Position numbers and translations under genes: made by a program
Assembly (NCBI GenBank): GCA_963377175.1
Contig: CAUJNA010001425.1
Coordinates: 1 to 64,000, forward strand
Source: Effrenium voratum
Lineage: Eukaryota > Sar > Dinophyceae > Suessiales > Symbiodiniaceae
Direction: 5' to 3'
DNA: 64,000 nt
Notes under the pieces: generated by a model
Databases searched by the model: none
Told to the model about the DNA's origin: nothing
The model's input: only the letters and a program-made list of their open reading frames with translations
Shown: positions 20,601-29,306 of the stretch, in pieces
How the letters are laid out: every line of letters begins with the position of its first letter
How positions within the stretch are numbered: the first letter of the stretch is position 1

Positions 20601-20827
20601 CAGCCACCGTCCAGCGTGTGCTTCCAGCAGCTGTGCACCCTGTGCGCAGTCATGAAGTCATCAAGCCAGAGCAGCAACGCCGGCACCACCACTGTAGTGG
20701 AAGCTAAAGCCTCGGTCAAGCCATCCCGATCGGCCTTGGCCCCGTCAAAATCCGAGTCCCATCTCGGGTGGCAAACGTCCGTTTTGCCACCGGCGTAAAA
20801 GCCAATCCAAGAAGGCAGGTCGGACAC
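17636..20827 (-). CDS. Large unknown protein of the hairpin island
   Basis: An uninterrupted frame of about 1,063 codons. No family was recognised. Visible: an early LICLCNAGKHRSVF block (Cys-x5-Arg, reminiscent of P-loop phosphatase signatures and of the Cys-x-Gly-x-His-Arg-Ser motif of RapZ C-termini; pattern only); a central low-complexity stretch (about residues 330-420) built from in-frame hairpins (GASFLTT, AAFLPAAAGEGASFLTA); a second pair giving AGGFSAP repeats (about 18,484-18,538); and a Cys/His cluster CPLGRCRRHKQLMG (about 18,080). The only start in this frame is a GTG at 20,827. An ATG in a good context (GCCATGGC, 20,855) is one frame off, so either a 1-nt shift or an upstream splice must be invoked. 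The gene lies 3' of the smaller unknown genes and shares their upstream architecture. Confidence 0.65.
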   Translation of the reverse strand: MSDLPSWIGFYAGGKTDVCHPRWDSDFDGAKADRDGLTEALASTTVVVPALLLWLDDFMTAHRVHSCWKHTLDGGCLWHQFEQGGDNYLFNAMWALTLTVVCWLRHVCKGKKVPQVRLICLCNAGKHRSVFSSRMLYFVLQLLYDLLGIQQRRFTWQWAAERRVQAELSEAAQCRDNKAAKVCFRQADLVVSRTRRMFLGGRVPAHLHSVQLLDKDLRETSTTVSAGYSDICLDTRKFIQAAAAERGTPLRKAWLADWLEGAGLAALTAQGRAVLQQASRVRMARHWCPIMRALQQAFPERCGLCACPFQLSTPWDTLAAEIHEHFISTGDGASFLTTSPEAASVAAFLNASPRAASGSGAAFLPAAAGEGASFLTASPKAATTRRPAWADVQDDSAHAAAAPSAKKKKRVSFAPEVAQSAAADVEDTALCLVLPCDAPLGVLFQPGAQTLSRRGVDCLLDVTSDATLLSFRVIQSAEDAQGLIAYASELLASSRELQQELAALQRMLVAAEVFPELPLGGMPAMALFQCLVFLYMWSVLTLNYSFLLSSTFLRLVALPLQEAKNFDILAVVHKYCYVTWLHRTARPSCWQGNALRLLLPDTADWEAWWAAQQDVAHEIDETAFSEEYALMCRDPLIPEGYRADLKQVRRHVAASDLGLLPELPPRQSFMEHDVYLEASGALPLPRALPAIRCSAGAMEVNWGDNTGEPLNTSRDNVISETDVCLQVPLPVPADMTLGHVLLSRDWRASFEQSNLGMPWWMSDAGGFSAPAAGHAGGFSAPVSALGAQIHLQALGAEIMATLRPDSVMHPHLRAHVELMLGMCASVHLARQEAWDVALYDFLLGCGIRAQRTRPGDADAGWVAHNYRKRHHAARSVVRPVCCTMWGEKYRPIGYLNDAGDIEHYLVHDTCPLGRCRRHKQLMGFGTVCPHWHGFNKKHGIMATLNAQRYLRYTEIGSKGADPRARDQRASQYLRTLLQELGFVARADERAADGDDRVMLIGLPRWLPEFHSNEGQDIPGLVAFTPLHAKKHFEQNDIDECLQLRTAAQEVQCGFQSRRNTFAR
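18484..18538 (-). repeat. AGAAAA hairpins, copies 3-4, inside coding frame
   Basis: CAGG-GGC-AGAAAA-GCC-G-CCTG at 18,484-18,504, and GCAGG with CCTGC at 18,516-18,538. Both are translated without a stop. Confidence 0.8.
19692..19840 (-). repeat. AGAAAA hairpins, copies 5-7, inside coding frame
   Basis: 19,692-19,723 (GGGGAGGCG with CACCTTCCCC); 19,724-19,756 (GGCAGCGGCG with CACCACTGCC); 19,809-19,840 (GGGGAGGTG with CACCATCCCC, where the usual C-A mismatch becomes a T-A pair). A degenerate copy lies between them at about 19,771-19,800. Confidence 0.88.
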
Positions 20828-20861
20828 CGAGTCTCGCAGAAGGTCTGCCAGCCATGGCGAC

Positions 20862-20966
20862 GCCAGGCGGGCAGAAAAGCCGCGCCTAGGCTACTGCAGT
20901 TGCCAGGCGGGCAGAAAAGCCGCGCCAAGCAAGTTGCCAGGCGGGCAGAAAAGCCGCACCCAGCAA
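20862..20966 (-). repeat. AGAAAA hairpins, copies 8-10, at gene 5' end
   Basis: Three copies just upstream of the GCCATGGC start: 20,862-20,891 (GCC...GGC outer, GGC/GCC inner), 20,900-20,932 and 20,934-20,966 (outer TTGC pairs with GCAA in both). They would lie in the 5' leader. Confidence 0.88.
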
Positions 20967-21140
20967 AAGCAGAACCAAACAAAACTTGCGAGGCTGCGCG
21001 TGTGCTGTGATGTGATGTGTGTGGCGATGAGCCTTTAGGTAGACCTTGCGTGTGCGTGTGTGTGTGTGTGTGTGCTGTGCGGTGTTTTTGTGATGCTGTT
21101 GAAGTATGCCAGTTGACTCATGCCTGATGTGAGGCTTTGA
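20967..21140 (-). promoter_or_regulatory. Shared upstream module, gene at 20.8 kb
   Basis: Read on the minus strand: a GCATGAGTCAACTGGCAT-like block (about 21,107-21,124), a CA-rich stretch, then a T-rich tract before the hairpins. The same order precedes the genes at 22,933, 24,313 and 25,849. The exact role is unknown; T-rich tracts can serve as dinoflagellate promoter or splice-acceptor signals. Confidence 0.45.
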
Positions 21141-21930
21141 GCAGGTCGAGCATTTTCAAAAATCAGTCATTTCAACATGAGGTAAGCCAACGTTGACAGC
21201 AAGGTGCCCTGCAAAATTCCCGATGTCGGGAGCCTCGTTTTTCAAAAAACCAACCACACAGGAGACTTTGTATTCTGACAAACTTCTTTGTGGCAGTAGA
21301 GCGAAACCACAAAAAAAGCACCGACCAGAGGTGATCAACTTCCTTCAAAATGTTATCGAATGCTTACAGCAATGGTGGTTCCCCATAAAAAAATGGTGGC
21401 TCCTAGTAGGGACACAAATCACGGACCCGTAGTAGCGCGACCTATTCTTTGGATCAATGAAGTCTTCCATGGTACCAATCACAACACATGTGGATTCAAA
21501 AACCTCGTGCAATTCAGCTACCTGCAATTTCCCATTTCAATGCTTGGTACTTGTCTCACGTATGTTTGATTATAGCTGCTTAGAGACCCATCGTACTTGA
21601 TTCAATCCCCATGGTTTCCAAGGCCAGGGGTACCCCTATTCTGAGACCTACGTATTTCGTGGCAAGTGAATCTGGACTTCCAAGGAATGTGAATGAGCTA
21701 GGGGGCTAGCATGGGACAACATGCGAACTGATGTCAAAATAAAGGGACCCTTTTTGGTAATCCTTGAAGGGAAAACAAAAGAATCCAACCACCTCCAAAC
21801 GGTTTACACTATTTGCGAACTGAGTGCTAGAATTACTACAAACACGCATGTGTCAATCCGAGTAGTTTTCTTCGCAAATCGGCTGCTGACTCCTTCACTC
21901 CTGCCAAGTAACACGGCTGCGCCGGCGCGG
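21141..21930. other. No gene recognised
   Basis: Composition is less GC-rich than the PLV blocks. Short open frames on both strands show no motif. Treated as intergenic. Confidence 0.5.
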
Positions 21931-21933
21931 CGC

Positions 21934-22038
21934 AAGTATACGGCGATCAGAAAAGATGCACCGTATACTTCCTGCAACTGCTCGTGCAACAGCTTGCACG
22001 GCGCTGAGGAGGCGGTCAGAAAAGACACACCTACCTCG
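21934..22038 (-). repeat. AGAAAA hairpins, copies 11-12
   Basis: 21,934-21,970 is the clearest copy: AAGTATACGG pairs completely with CCGTATACTT, and the inner stem is ATC/GAT instead of GTC/GAC. 22,005-22,038 is weaker and its arm contains the TAG stop of the next gene (22,031-22,033). Confidence 0.9.
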
Positions 22039-22933
22039 CTGTGGCCTGGCTGCGGCCAGTATAGCCTGTGGCCGCAGACAACCTCGAGCTGTTGGCATCA
22101 CGCTCACGGCGCTCTTTGCGGGACTTTTCTCTCATGCACGTTTGATCCACGCTCCACGATGAGCGCTCTGCCATGAACTGCACAAGTCCCTGTGCAATGT
22201 GCGCTTGAGCATCCCCCGGCAAGTGATGCCGCAAAGACTTCCAGAACTGCGGCCCAGACTCTCCTAAGACATCGTACGCTGCCTGCATGTCCTCCGGCAC
22301 TGCCTCCCTGGGCCGAAACACAAAATCAGGATGCTGGTCCATGAAACGTTGCATTCGCGCTTCCGCCTCAGACAAATCACGCGCAGTCATGTCAGCTTTG
22401 CGGAACCCCTTCGCCTTTCCTTTTTTGCCGGCGTTCGACCCACCTTTTTTGCCGGCGGCTTTCGCACCGCTTTTTTTTCCAGTCCCATGCCAGCCGTACA
22501 TGTTTGCCCATTGATCAGTGCCTGGAGGAAGCGGGGGCCACGGTGGGGGGAACCCTTTTCCCCACCACATGTTCCAGCCTGGCGGTTGGTGGTACAGTGA
22601 TGCTGGCGGATTCGTCCATGCGGCAGAGACACTCGAGCCAGTATCATCGCATCCGCCAGCTGAGGAAGCAGGAGGTCGCGGGCTTCCAGGCGCAGTGGAG
22701 GCGGTCAGAAAAGACGCACCAGATGAATACTGCGCGGGGGCACTTGCGGCATTTGACTGCGCCGCATTTGGAATGTCTTCAAGGGCATTCATGCTTTTGA
22801 TCACGATTTCTTTCGGAATGTTGCCTTTCTCGTAGTTGTCCAGAACACCGCCCCAAAACATTGCCGGACCCGGTGGCAGCATCTGGCCAAATCGCTTTGC
22901 CAGCGCAAGAAAATCGGCATCCACGTGAGCCAT
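22031..22933 (-). CDS. Unknown basic, Pro/Gly-rich protein
   Basis: About 300 residues from MAHVDADFLALAKRFGQML. The start at 22,933 is in a GCCATGGC context and lies downstream (in transcript sense) of two hairpins. The N-terminal domain contains KGNIPKEIVIKSMNAL. A Trp/Pro-rich segment (PPGWNMWWGKGFPPPWPPLP) follows, then a Lys/Gly tract (KKSGAKAAGKKG) resembling a nuclear-localisation or nucleic-acid-binding tail, then GPQFWKSLRHHLPGDAQAHI, which is similar to a phrase in the gene at 24.3 kb. One in-frame hairpin (22,697-22,722) encodes GASFLTA. No known domain. Confidence 0.62.
   Translation of the reverse strand: MAHVDADFLALAKRFGQMLPPGPAMFWGGVLDNYEKGNIPKEIVIKSMNALEDIPNAAQSNAASAPAQYSSGASFLTASTAPGSPRPPASSAGGCDDTGSSVSAAWTNPPASLYHQPPGWNMWWGKGFPPPWPPLPPGTDQWANMYGWHGTGKKSGAKAAGKKGGSNAGKKGKAKGFRKADMTARDLSEAEARMQRFMDQHPDFVFRPREAVPEDMQAAYDVLGESGPQFWKSLRHHLPGDAQAHIAQGLVQFMAERSSWSVDQTCMREKSRKERRERDANSSRLSAATGYTGRSQATAR
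22697..22722 (-). repeat. AGAAAA hairpin, copy 13, inside coding frame
   Basis: The conserved GTC-AGAAAA-GAC core and GGCG/CACC inner arm are present. The outer arms are poorly matched, so this may be an old copy. Confidence 0.65.
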
Positions 22934-22939
22934 GGCGCT

Positions 22940-23009
22940 GCCTGGCGGGCAGAAAAGCCGCGCGCAGGCTCGCACGTTGTCAGGCGGGCAGAAAAGCCGC
23001 ACCAGGCAA
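22940..23009 (-). repeat. AGAAAA hairpins, copies 14-15, at gene 5' end
   Basis: 22,940-22,969: GCCTG pairs with CAGGC. 22,977-23,009: TTGTC pairs with GGCAA including a G-T wobble. Both have the GGC/GCC inner stem. Confidence 0.9.
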
Positions 23010-23175
23010 TATAAAAAAAAGCTGCGAGATGTGCTCGTGCGTGTGGTGTGATGTGCTTCTATGCGTGTGGTGTGTGTGTGTGAGCTGTGTGTCGATCCGT
23101 GATGCTGTGGTTTGTGATGCTGCTGTGGTGCTGCATCATGCCAGTTGGCTCATGCCTAAAGTGAGGCTTTGAGCC
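23010..23175 (-). promoter_or_regulatory. Shared upstream module, gene at 22.9 kb
   Basis: An A8 run on the + strand (poly-T in sense) beside the hairpins, a CA-rich stretch in sense, then a GGCATGAGCCAACTGGCAT block (about 23,140-23,158) flanked by a GGCTCA/TGAGCC inverted repeat. Positions match those of the other three modules. Confidence 0.5.
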
Positions 23176-23197
23176 ATTGCAGCACGCATTGCGGAGA

Positions 23198-23719
23198 TTA
23201 TACCTGCAAAGTTCTCGGTACTGCCCGTATATTTAAGTCACCGAAGACAACACCAGCGGTTCCCCAATTTGAAGGCGTCCTGTTTTTAAACAAATCTATT
23301 TGACTGACTACTGAGCGACGATCAATGAGCTGCTGAGCACATGCTTTTCGTTTTTTAGTACAGTCCGTGTATTCACGACCAGGAAAAAAACACGAGGTAC
23401 CCGAAAGCCCTATGTTTTTTAAGGAGCCTGAAATGAATTTCGGTAAGTAAGCCCTGAACGACAGCCATGTGTTGTCTCGATGGTATTCTACAAAAATTCC
23501 ATCTGTGCTGCCGTCATGCCTTGCTTCGGAGACCCCAGCCCGTTTGGTTTTCCGTGCTCGCGAGGCCCAGAATACGTCGGGCAGCATATGGGCGGCCAGA
23601 AAAAGCGCACCCACATGCGTGTTGTCAACTTCGCTGCCACAAAAAAGCATGCCACTTGTGCACAAGGCTCCACAAAGCGGGCAGGCAAAGCCAAACGGGC
23701 AAGTGGCTGCAGTATCCAC
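23198..23719 (-). CDS. Small Cys-rich unknown protein
   Basis: An open frame of about 173 codons with an N-terminal Cys cluster (CPFGFACPLCGALCTSGMLF) and no known domain. No ATG exists at its 5' end (the frame opens on GTG), so it could be an exon or a decayed gene. An AGAAAA hairpin (23,585-23,617) lies inside it, and two more lie just upstream in transcript sense. Confidence 0.35.
   Translation of the reverse strand: MDTAATCPFGFACPLCGALCTSGMLFCGSEVDNTHVGALFLAAHMLPDVFWASRARKTKRAGVSEARHDGSTDGIFVEYHRDNTWLSFRAYLPKFISGSLKNIGLSGTSCFFPGREYTDCTKKRKACAQQLIDRRSVVSQIDLFKNRTPSNWGTAGVVFGDLNIRAVPRTLQV
23585..23617 (-). repeat. AGAAAA hairpin, copy 16
   Basis: CATATGGGCG pairs with CACCCACATG apart from two mismatches. 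The inner stem is GCC/AGC, partly degraded. Confidence 0.82.
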
Positions 23720-23739
23720 AAGGGTTGCACGTGCTCAAT

Positions 23740-23855
23740 GAACTAGCGCCGATCAGAAAAGATGCACCACTAGTTCAAGCCTTTAAGACCAAAATCCACA
23801 AATAATGCCTTTGCAAGTGAGCAAGTTGCGATCAGAAAAGATGCACCACTAGCTC
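23740..23855 (-). repeat. AGAAAA hairpins, copies 17-18, ATC/GAT type
   Basis: 23,740-23,776: GAACTAG pairs with CTAGTTC. 23,818-23,855: GAGC and AGT elements pair with ACT and GCTC with one A-A. Both use the ATC/GAT inner stem. The 3' arm of the second overlaps the TAG that ends the next gene. Confidence 0.88.
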
Positions 23856-24313
23856 GTGTCTGAGCTGGTGCCTGGAGCAGGCACCAGCCGTGCTTCTTGT
23901 GCGCCGCTTGCCGAAGATGCTGCCCGCTGGCGCTGTTGCATTTCTTCGTGCCTCCAGCCACGGCTGTAGAAGCAGCACTCATCGAACAGTCGCAGATACT
24001 CTTTGCGCAGCCGCTCATTCTTTGTGTGCTTGATCTCCTTCCAGCCGCTGTGCTCCTAGAGAACTTCCAAGACAAAAATGGCATCCGCCTCATCGAGATG
24101 CTTGCGCAGCGCAAGCCAAAACACTGGAGACTCCCGAATCTCTCGAAGTAACTCGCGTGCCCGCGCGGGCGGCTCTTCAGTCCTCGCTGCACAGCGGGCG
24201 TCGCAGGCGTCCGATCGCGCCCACTCCATTTTCTCGTGCATGCCCCAGCCGGAAACTTTCCAGCGGCTGGCATCCACATGCTTCGGCAGACGACTAGTCG
24301 CCGAGTTCTCCAT
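23846..24313 (-). CDS. Unknown protein, paralogue-like, with in-frame TAG
   Basis: Starts MENSATSRLPKHVDASRWKV at 24,313. ESPVFWLALRKHLDEADA resembles GPQFWKSLRHHLPGDAQA of the 22.9 kb gene, so the two may be related. A TAG (about 24,056-24,058) follows IFVLEVL, yet the same frame continues with coding-like EHSGWKEIKHTKNERLRKEY to a second TAG inside a hairpin arm near 23,850. The sequence before the first TAG (TTCTCTAG) also looks like a splice acceptor, so a short unspliced intron or a nonsense mutation are both possible. Confidence 0.5.
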
Positions 24314-24315
24314 CG

Positions 24316-24344
24316 CGTTTGCGGTCAGAAAAGACGCACAAGCG
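24316..24344 (-). repeat. AGAAAA hairpin, copy 19, at gene 5' end
   Basis: CGTTTGCG pairs with CACAAGCG (one C-A, one T-G). It sits 2 bp upstream of the ATG and is followed by an A15 run on the + strand. Confidence 0.88.
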
Positions 24345-24525
24345 AAAAAAAAAAAAAAAGGCGACAACTTGCTCGGATGTGGTAGCTAGCTAAAGCTGGT
24401 CCAACACTTCTGTTGAGATTGTTTGCAGTGAGACAGCTGCTGTGTTTGGTAGTGCTTGCTGATGCTGTGTGTTGATGGCAGTTGGTGTGTTTGGCTGGTG
24501 GTAACCGCATCTGGCTCATGCCCAA
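24345..24525 (-). promoter_or_regulatory. Shared upstream module, gene at 24.3 kb
   Basis: A poly-T tract in sense next to the hairpin, a CA-rich stretch, and a GGGCATGAGCCAGATGCGG block at about 24,505-24,523, in the same order as the neighbouring modules. Confidence 0.45.
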
Positions 24526-24965
24526 AAGAGCTAGAGCCGAACAGCAACGGCACGGCCGAGACCCCATTTGAGGTGCAGCTTTCGCCATATGTCACAACTG
24601 TCGAGGACTATCACTGTTTCGAACAAAACAACCACTAGGTGATCGCTGAAAACAGAGAAGTCACATGAAAGTGCAAAAAAGGAGCGCAGGGTGCTGAGGC
24701 AAGGTGCAGCGAACTGCAACGACAAAACAACACATGCCGACCGACCTTCCCATAACATAACTGTTTTGTCAGCGCGCCGAGTCTTTACAGTGCTTTCCAA
24801 GACTCAACATGAACAAAAGTACAACAGCTCGTGCAGGATGTGTGCCTACCTTCCTATAACATAACACGTGCCGACTTTCCTGCCAACATGCCAGTCACCG
24901 TATCTTTTTGCTATGACGCCTGCCTTCTGCGTGCCTCAAATCCCTGACAGCAATACTCCAAACTG
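24526..24965. other. No gene recognised
   Basis: Unassigned spacer. A phrase near ACCTTCCTATAACATAAC occurs twice (about 24,745 and 24,848), a weak short repeat. Confidence 0.4.
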
Positions 24966-24970
24966 GCAAC

Positions 24971-25137
24971 GGCGGTCAGAAAAGACACGCCTCTTGAGTC
25001 AGGCAAGGGAATGTAGCCAGCGTCTCTGATAGTGGCTTTGCGCGGCACGCATGGCGGCGGCTAGACAGCACGGACAGATGGTAACCGAGCAGCAGCAGCA
25101 TGCCGGGATGACAACGGCGGTCAGAAACGACGCACCG
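24971..25137 (-). repeat. AGAAAA hairpins, copies 20-21, downstream of gene
   Basis: 24,971-24,991 (GGCG with CGCC) and 25,115-25,137 (CGGCG with CACCG, loop AGAAAC). The second begins about 20 nt after the stop of the gene at 25.2-25.8 kb. Confidence 0.78.
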
Positions 25138-25156
25138 CTGAATTCAGCGAAGAGCT

Positions 25157-25849
25157 TCACTCGGCAGTATAGCTTGGAGATGCGAGCATATTGCGGACAC
25201 ATTGCACCTTGCTATTTGGTGTCTGCTGCGTAAACTCTTCAGGTGGCGCACGCTTTCGTGAGTTGCCCATGTCCATGTCTTGTCTTTGCCACTGTAGCCT
25301 CTCTTGCCACGCTTGCGCGTCGACGTTGGAAGAGTGCTGCAGCACTTGCCAGGCTTCAATATTTCCCTTTGCTACAACAGGCCTGGCAATGATTCGAAAG
25401 GTCGCATTTGGAAGCAACTCTCTGCCCAAGTCAAGCAATGCAGTAGTCGAAACCAGCCATGACAATGTCATCTTCGGACGTGACTCGCTGCCAAGATCCG
25501 ATGCCTCAACGCTCACACGCAAGCCGGCTTCGTCTGCCTCCTGTCGATTTTGCGGCTTTTTATTTCCGATCTGTACCAGTAACTCGACGCAATCGAGCAA
25601 GCAATCCTTCGGCCCTGTGATTTGCTCAGCGGCATCTACAACAACCTCCTCTGCTCGCACCGCAGGAATTCCACTGCAGCCGCCGCTCGCTGAAAAACGT
25701 AATAAAGGCTTCGCAGTGCCAGTCCATGTCTGTGGCACTTCGCAGTCCTCTCTGCGCTGCGGCACTTCCAGCGCCGCTTCATAGCGGCCTTTCAGCCTCT
25801 GAAGCAAGTCTCCCTCCAAGCGGTACCACTGCGCATCTGAGGCAGCCAT
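25157..25849 (-). CDS. Unknown 230-residue protein
   Basis: An intact frame from MAASDAQWYRLEGDLLQRLK (GCCATGGC context at 25,849) to SPSYTAE. It contains PKDCLLDCVELLVQIGNKKP and MTLSWLVSTTALLDLGRELL, with a mixed alpha/beta look and no catalytic signature. The tail is Lys/Arg-containing (NSRKRAPPEEF), possibly a nuclear signal. Hairpins bracket it: one directly 5' and two 3'. A real gene of the island; the function is unknown. Confidence 0.65.
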   Translation of the reverse strand: MAASDAQWYRLEGDLLQRLKGRYEAALEVPQRREDCEVPQTWTGTAKPLLRFSASGGCSGIPAVRAEEVVVDAAEQITGPKDCLLDCVELLVQIGNKKPQNRQEADEAGLRVSVEASDLGSESRPKMTLSWLVSTTALLDLGRELLPNATFRIIARPVVAKGNIEAWQVLQHSSNVDAQAWQERLQWQRQDMDMGNSRKRAPPEEFTQQTPNSKVQCVRNMLASPSYTAE

Positions 25850-25853
25850 GGCA

Positions 25854-25876
25854 CAGCGGGCAGAAAAGCCGCGCTG
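25854..25876 (-). repeat. AGAAAA hairpin, copy 22, at gene 5' end
   Basis: CAGCG-GGC-AGAAAA-GCC-G-CGCTG, fully paired, 4 bp before the ATG. CTAG and poly-T follow in sense-upstream order, resembling a splice acceptor. Confidence 0.9.
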
Positions 25877-26010
25877 CTAGAAAAAAAAAGCTGTGATTTC
25901 CCTGCTTTGTTGCGGTGATGCTGTGTCGGTGCCTGGGCTTGTGATGAAGCTGTGTCAGTGCTTGCTGTCATGATGTTGCAATGTTGCAGCCATATTTAGC
26001 TCATGCATAA
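25877..26010 (-). promoter_or_regulatory. Shared upstream module, gene at 25.8 kb
   Basis: In sense: GCATGAGCTAAATATGGCTG block, CA-rich stretch, then a T9 tract ending CTAG directly before the hairpin. T9-CTAG is a good trans- or cis-splice acceptor candidate. Confidence 0.5.
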
Positions 26011-26274
26011 CCAGCTGCGGATAAGAGACAACTCTGTTCTGTGTTGTGTTGACAAACGCAGGTGTCGACAATGAAACACGGAAAAACATGCTGTAAAAAC
26101 CCCAAGCTTGCCTTCGCCTCTGTTGCCTGATATCTATCATGGTCGTCGCGATCACTCCAGCTCCCTCGCACATCACTCCCAAAAAACCGTAGCCAGGACA
26201 CAACTCACGGCATCGCGAACGTCTGCATTGTTTTTTTTGCCATCTGTCAGATGAAGTATACACGCAGCACCAAC

Positions 26275-26301
26275 TCACGTGGTCAGAAAAGACGCACGTG
26301 A
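26275..26301 (-). repeat. AGAAAA hairpin, copy 23
   Basis: TCACGTG-GTC-AGAAAA-GAC-G-CACGTGA: seven fully paired outer base pairs unlike those of any other copy. Confidence 0.92.
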
Positions 26302-26690
26302 CCTGATGAAAACGAAGGAATCTGTGTCCGTTGAACAAACCGTACCGTACACAAAGCAACAAACAAGAAACCAATGTAACAAGGGGTCTCCACATGTCAA
26401 CCCGCCCACCCTCATCCCGTGACTCCACGTGTGGGAGTCTGAGTTGACAGCGGTGGAGCCGGCTTGGTACCAGGGGCCAGTATACCAGACAAAAAGAACT
26501 AACCGTACCATGAACCAACCAAGTGATTCTTCGTTTTCAATTGCTCCCAAGGAAAGCTCACGTAATGTGGATCATTACCAAAGCTTCAACTGCGACCAGG
26601 AAACACCAATGATCATCTTACTACCAATGTCTAAATGATCCACGACGAGCTTGTCTACGCTACGACTCTGCCACTACTCGTGCGTCTAGA
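26302..26690. other. No gene recognised
   Basis: Unassigned spacer between the island's small genes and the A-poor tract. Confidence 0.4.
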
Positions 26691-28034
26691 TTCTGTGGCA
26701 CTCTTGTGCGTCTAGTTCTCTGGTGCTCCCCTGTGGCTGTGTGCGCTGCTGCGTCGTGCTGCTCGTGCACGCATGTTCGCGCCGTGCGTGCGGCCGTCCC
26801 GTCAATCTGGGTGTGCTGTGTGTTCTGTGTGTCGTGTGTGCCACAGTGTTTTGTGTGTCTCGTGTGCTCATGTGCAGTTGTGTTGTGATGCCTCCTGTGA
26901 TGCGTGTGTGCTCGCACACGTGCGGATGCTTGTTGCGTCTGCTCCAAGTTCTTGTGCATCCTCTGATCCGTGTGTGGGCTGGTGGCCTGCTGCTCGTGTC
27001 CTCCGTGTGTCGGGTTGTCTGGTCTTCTCCGCTGCCCCGTGTTCACCTGCAACCCGTGTGCGCCGACGCTTGCGGCGCCCGTGCGTCACGTGTTTGCGGT
27101 GTTGTTAGTCCGTAGCCACTGCTGCAAGCTCATGTGCCTGTGTTCTTGTGTTCTCTGTCTTCGTCATTCTCTTGTGCTCTGTTGTCTCTGTGCTCTCTGT
27201 CTGTGTGGCCATGTCCTCTTGTCTCTGGGACCGAGTGTTCCGTTGGGCTGTCATCGCAAGTGGTCGGTGCGCTGTGCTGGAGTGTGCCTGTTGGCTCCGC
27301 GTACGCGGTATGCGGTGTTGTCTTGCGAGCTCTGTGTGCGCTGTGTGCTCTGCAGTCACGTGTGCTCTGCCTGTCTTGCAGTCCTGTGTCCTCCGGGTGC
27401 GTGTTCTCGTGGCCTGCTGTGCTCTGTGTTCACTTGGTCAGATTGCGCTGTGCTGCGTGCCTCACTGGTGTCCAGTGTGAGCATGTGTGCTTGTGTCTGC
27501 TGTGTCTGTCAAGCTGCGGGCATCTCGCAGAGGCTGTTGTCCTGTTGCCTGCTGGCCTGCTGTGCTGCAAGTCTCGCGTCGGCTTGTGGCTTGTGATCTG
27601 CTGCCTGTGGCTGTGGTGCTGTGCGCTTTGGGGGCTGCTGCCTGTCGCTCGCTGCTCTGTGGTCTTGCTGGCTCTGCGTGCTCGCGATCTCTGACCCAAG
27701 TGTTCTCCAAGTGTCTCATGTGTCCCATGTCTCTGCATCATCTGGCGCCTCTGTGCAGTCAAGCTCAAGCTGGAAGCCTCAAAGCATCCTGTCGTCTCGC
27801 TCTCTCGGGTTCCTCTTGTCTCCTGTCCTCTCCAAAGTGCTGCGCTGCTGTGCGTGATCGGCCGGGCCGGTGTGCTCTGCTGTGCTCCTGCTGGCTGTGG
27901 CACGCTGGCTGGCTTTGTTGTCTGGGTTCTTTCTGTGTGTGTGTGTCCTGGGGATGTGGATCGTGTGTGCCACTGTGTGCGTTGGGTTTTTGTGCGCCGT
28001 TTGTGTTGTTTGTGCTTGTGGTGTCTGTGTGTTT
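26691..28034. other. A-poor, TG/TC-rich tract
   Basis: A stretch of about 1.3 kb strongly depleted in A on the + strand and made of TGTGC, GCTCT and TGTCT words. Long open frames on both strands (Cys/Val-rich on plus, Thr/His-rich on minus) are compositional artefacts. No gene is supported. Confidence 0.6.
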
Positions 28035-28872
<838 letters not shown>

Positions 28873-29245
28873 TCAGCATCGTTGACCAAGCGTTTGTGGG
28901 TCCCCCTCGCTCATGTTGTTACATGGGGGATTCGCTTGGAGGGCGGCGCTCGTAAACTCGTCCACAAAAATGCAAAAGGCATATGTCTGCGTCTTGCGAG
29001 CGCAGCTTTCATGTTCTGCCGGACGGCGTGCCACTTTGCTTCCCAGGCCGGGCCGCACCACGCGCAAGTACTCTGCTTGCGGCATATTTTCCAAACCTGC
29101 GCCTGCCTGGGCAAGAAAGCGGCTGCTGATGCAGGCATGGTCGGACATGCCTACTCCCCAAACACGTTGAAAGCTGCCCTGGACGAGCCGTACGGTTTGC
29201 TGCCGCGCCGACCTCGGCACTGGACGGTCGCCGGGCTGGCTCTCA

Positions 29246-29306
29246 CTGGCGGACAGAAGAGACGCACCAGGAGGCTGCTGAGTGGCGGACAGAAAGTCGC
29301 GCCCTC
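29246..29306 (-). repeat. AGAAAA hairpins, copies 24-25, inside EEP domain
   Basis: 29,246-29,270: CTGG/CCAG arms with a damaged inner stem. 29,280-29,306: inner stem GAC/GTC, the reverse of the usual pair, around AGAAA, with outer GAG/CTC. The second is a compensated variant. Confidence 0.82.

Noticed and set aside
21100..23175. Relict dinoflagellate spliced-leader sequence upstream of genes
   Set aside because: Only a six-base GGCTCA match was found, with no TTTTGGCTCAAG; not enough to call a relict leader.
29151..29220. Natural end of the endonuclease at GSSRAAFNVFGE
   Set aside because: The terminal SDH motif of the domain lies downstream in another frame, so this stop follows a frameshift.
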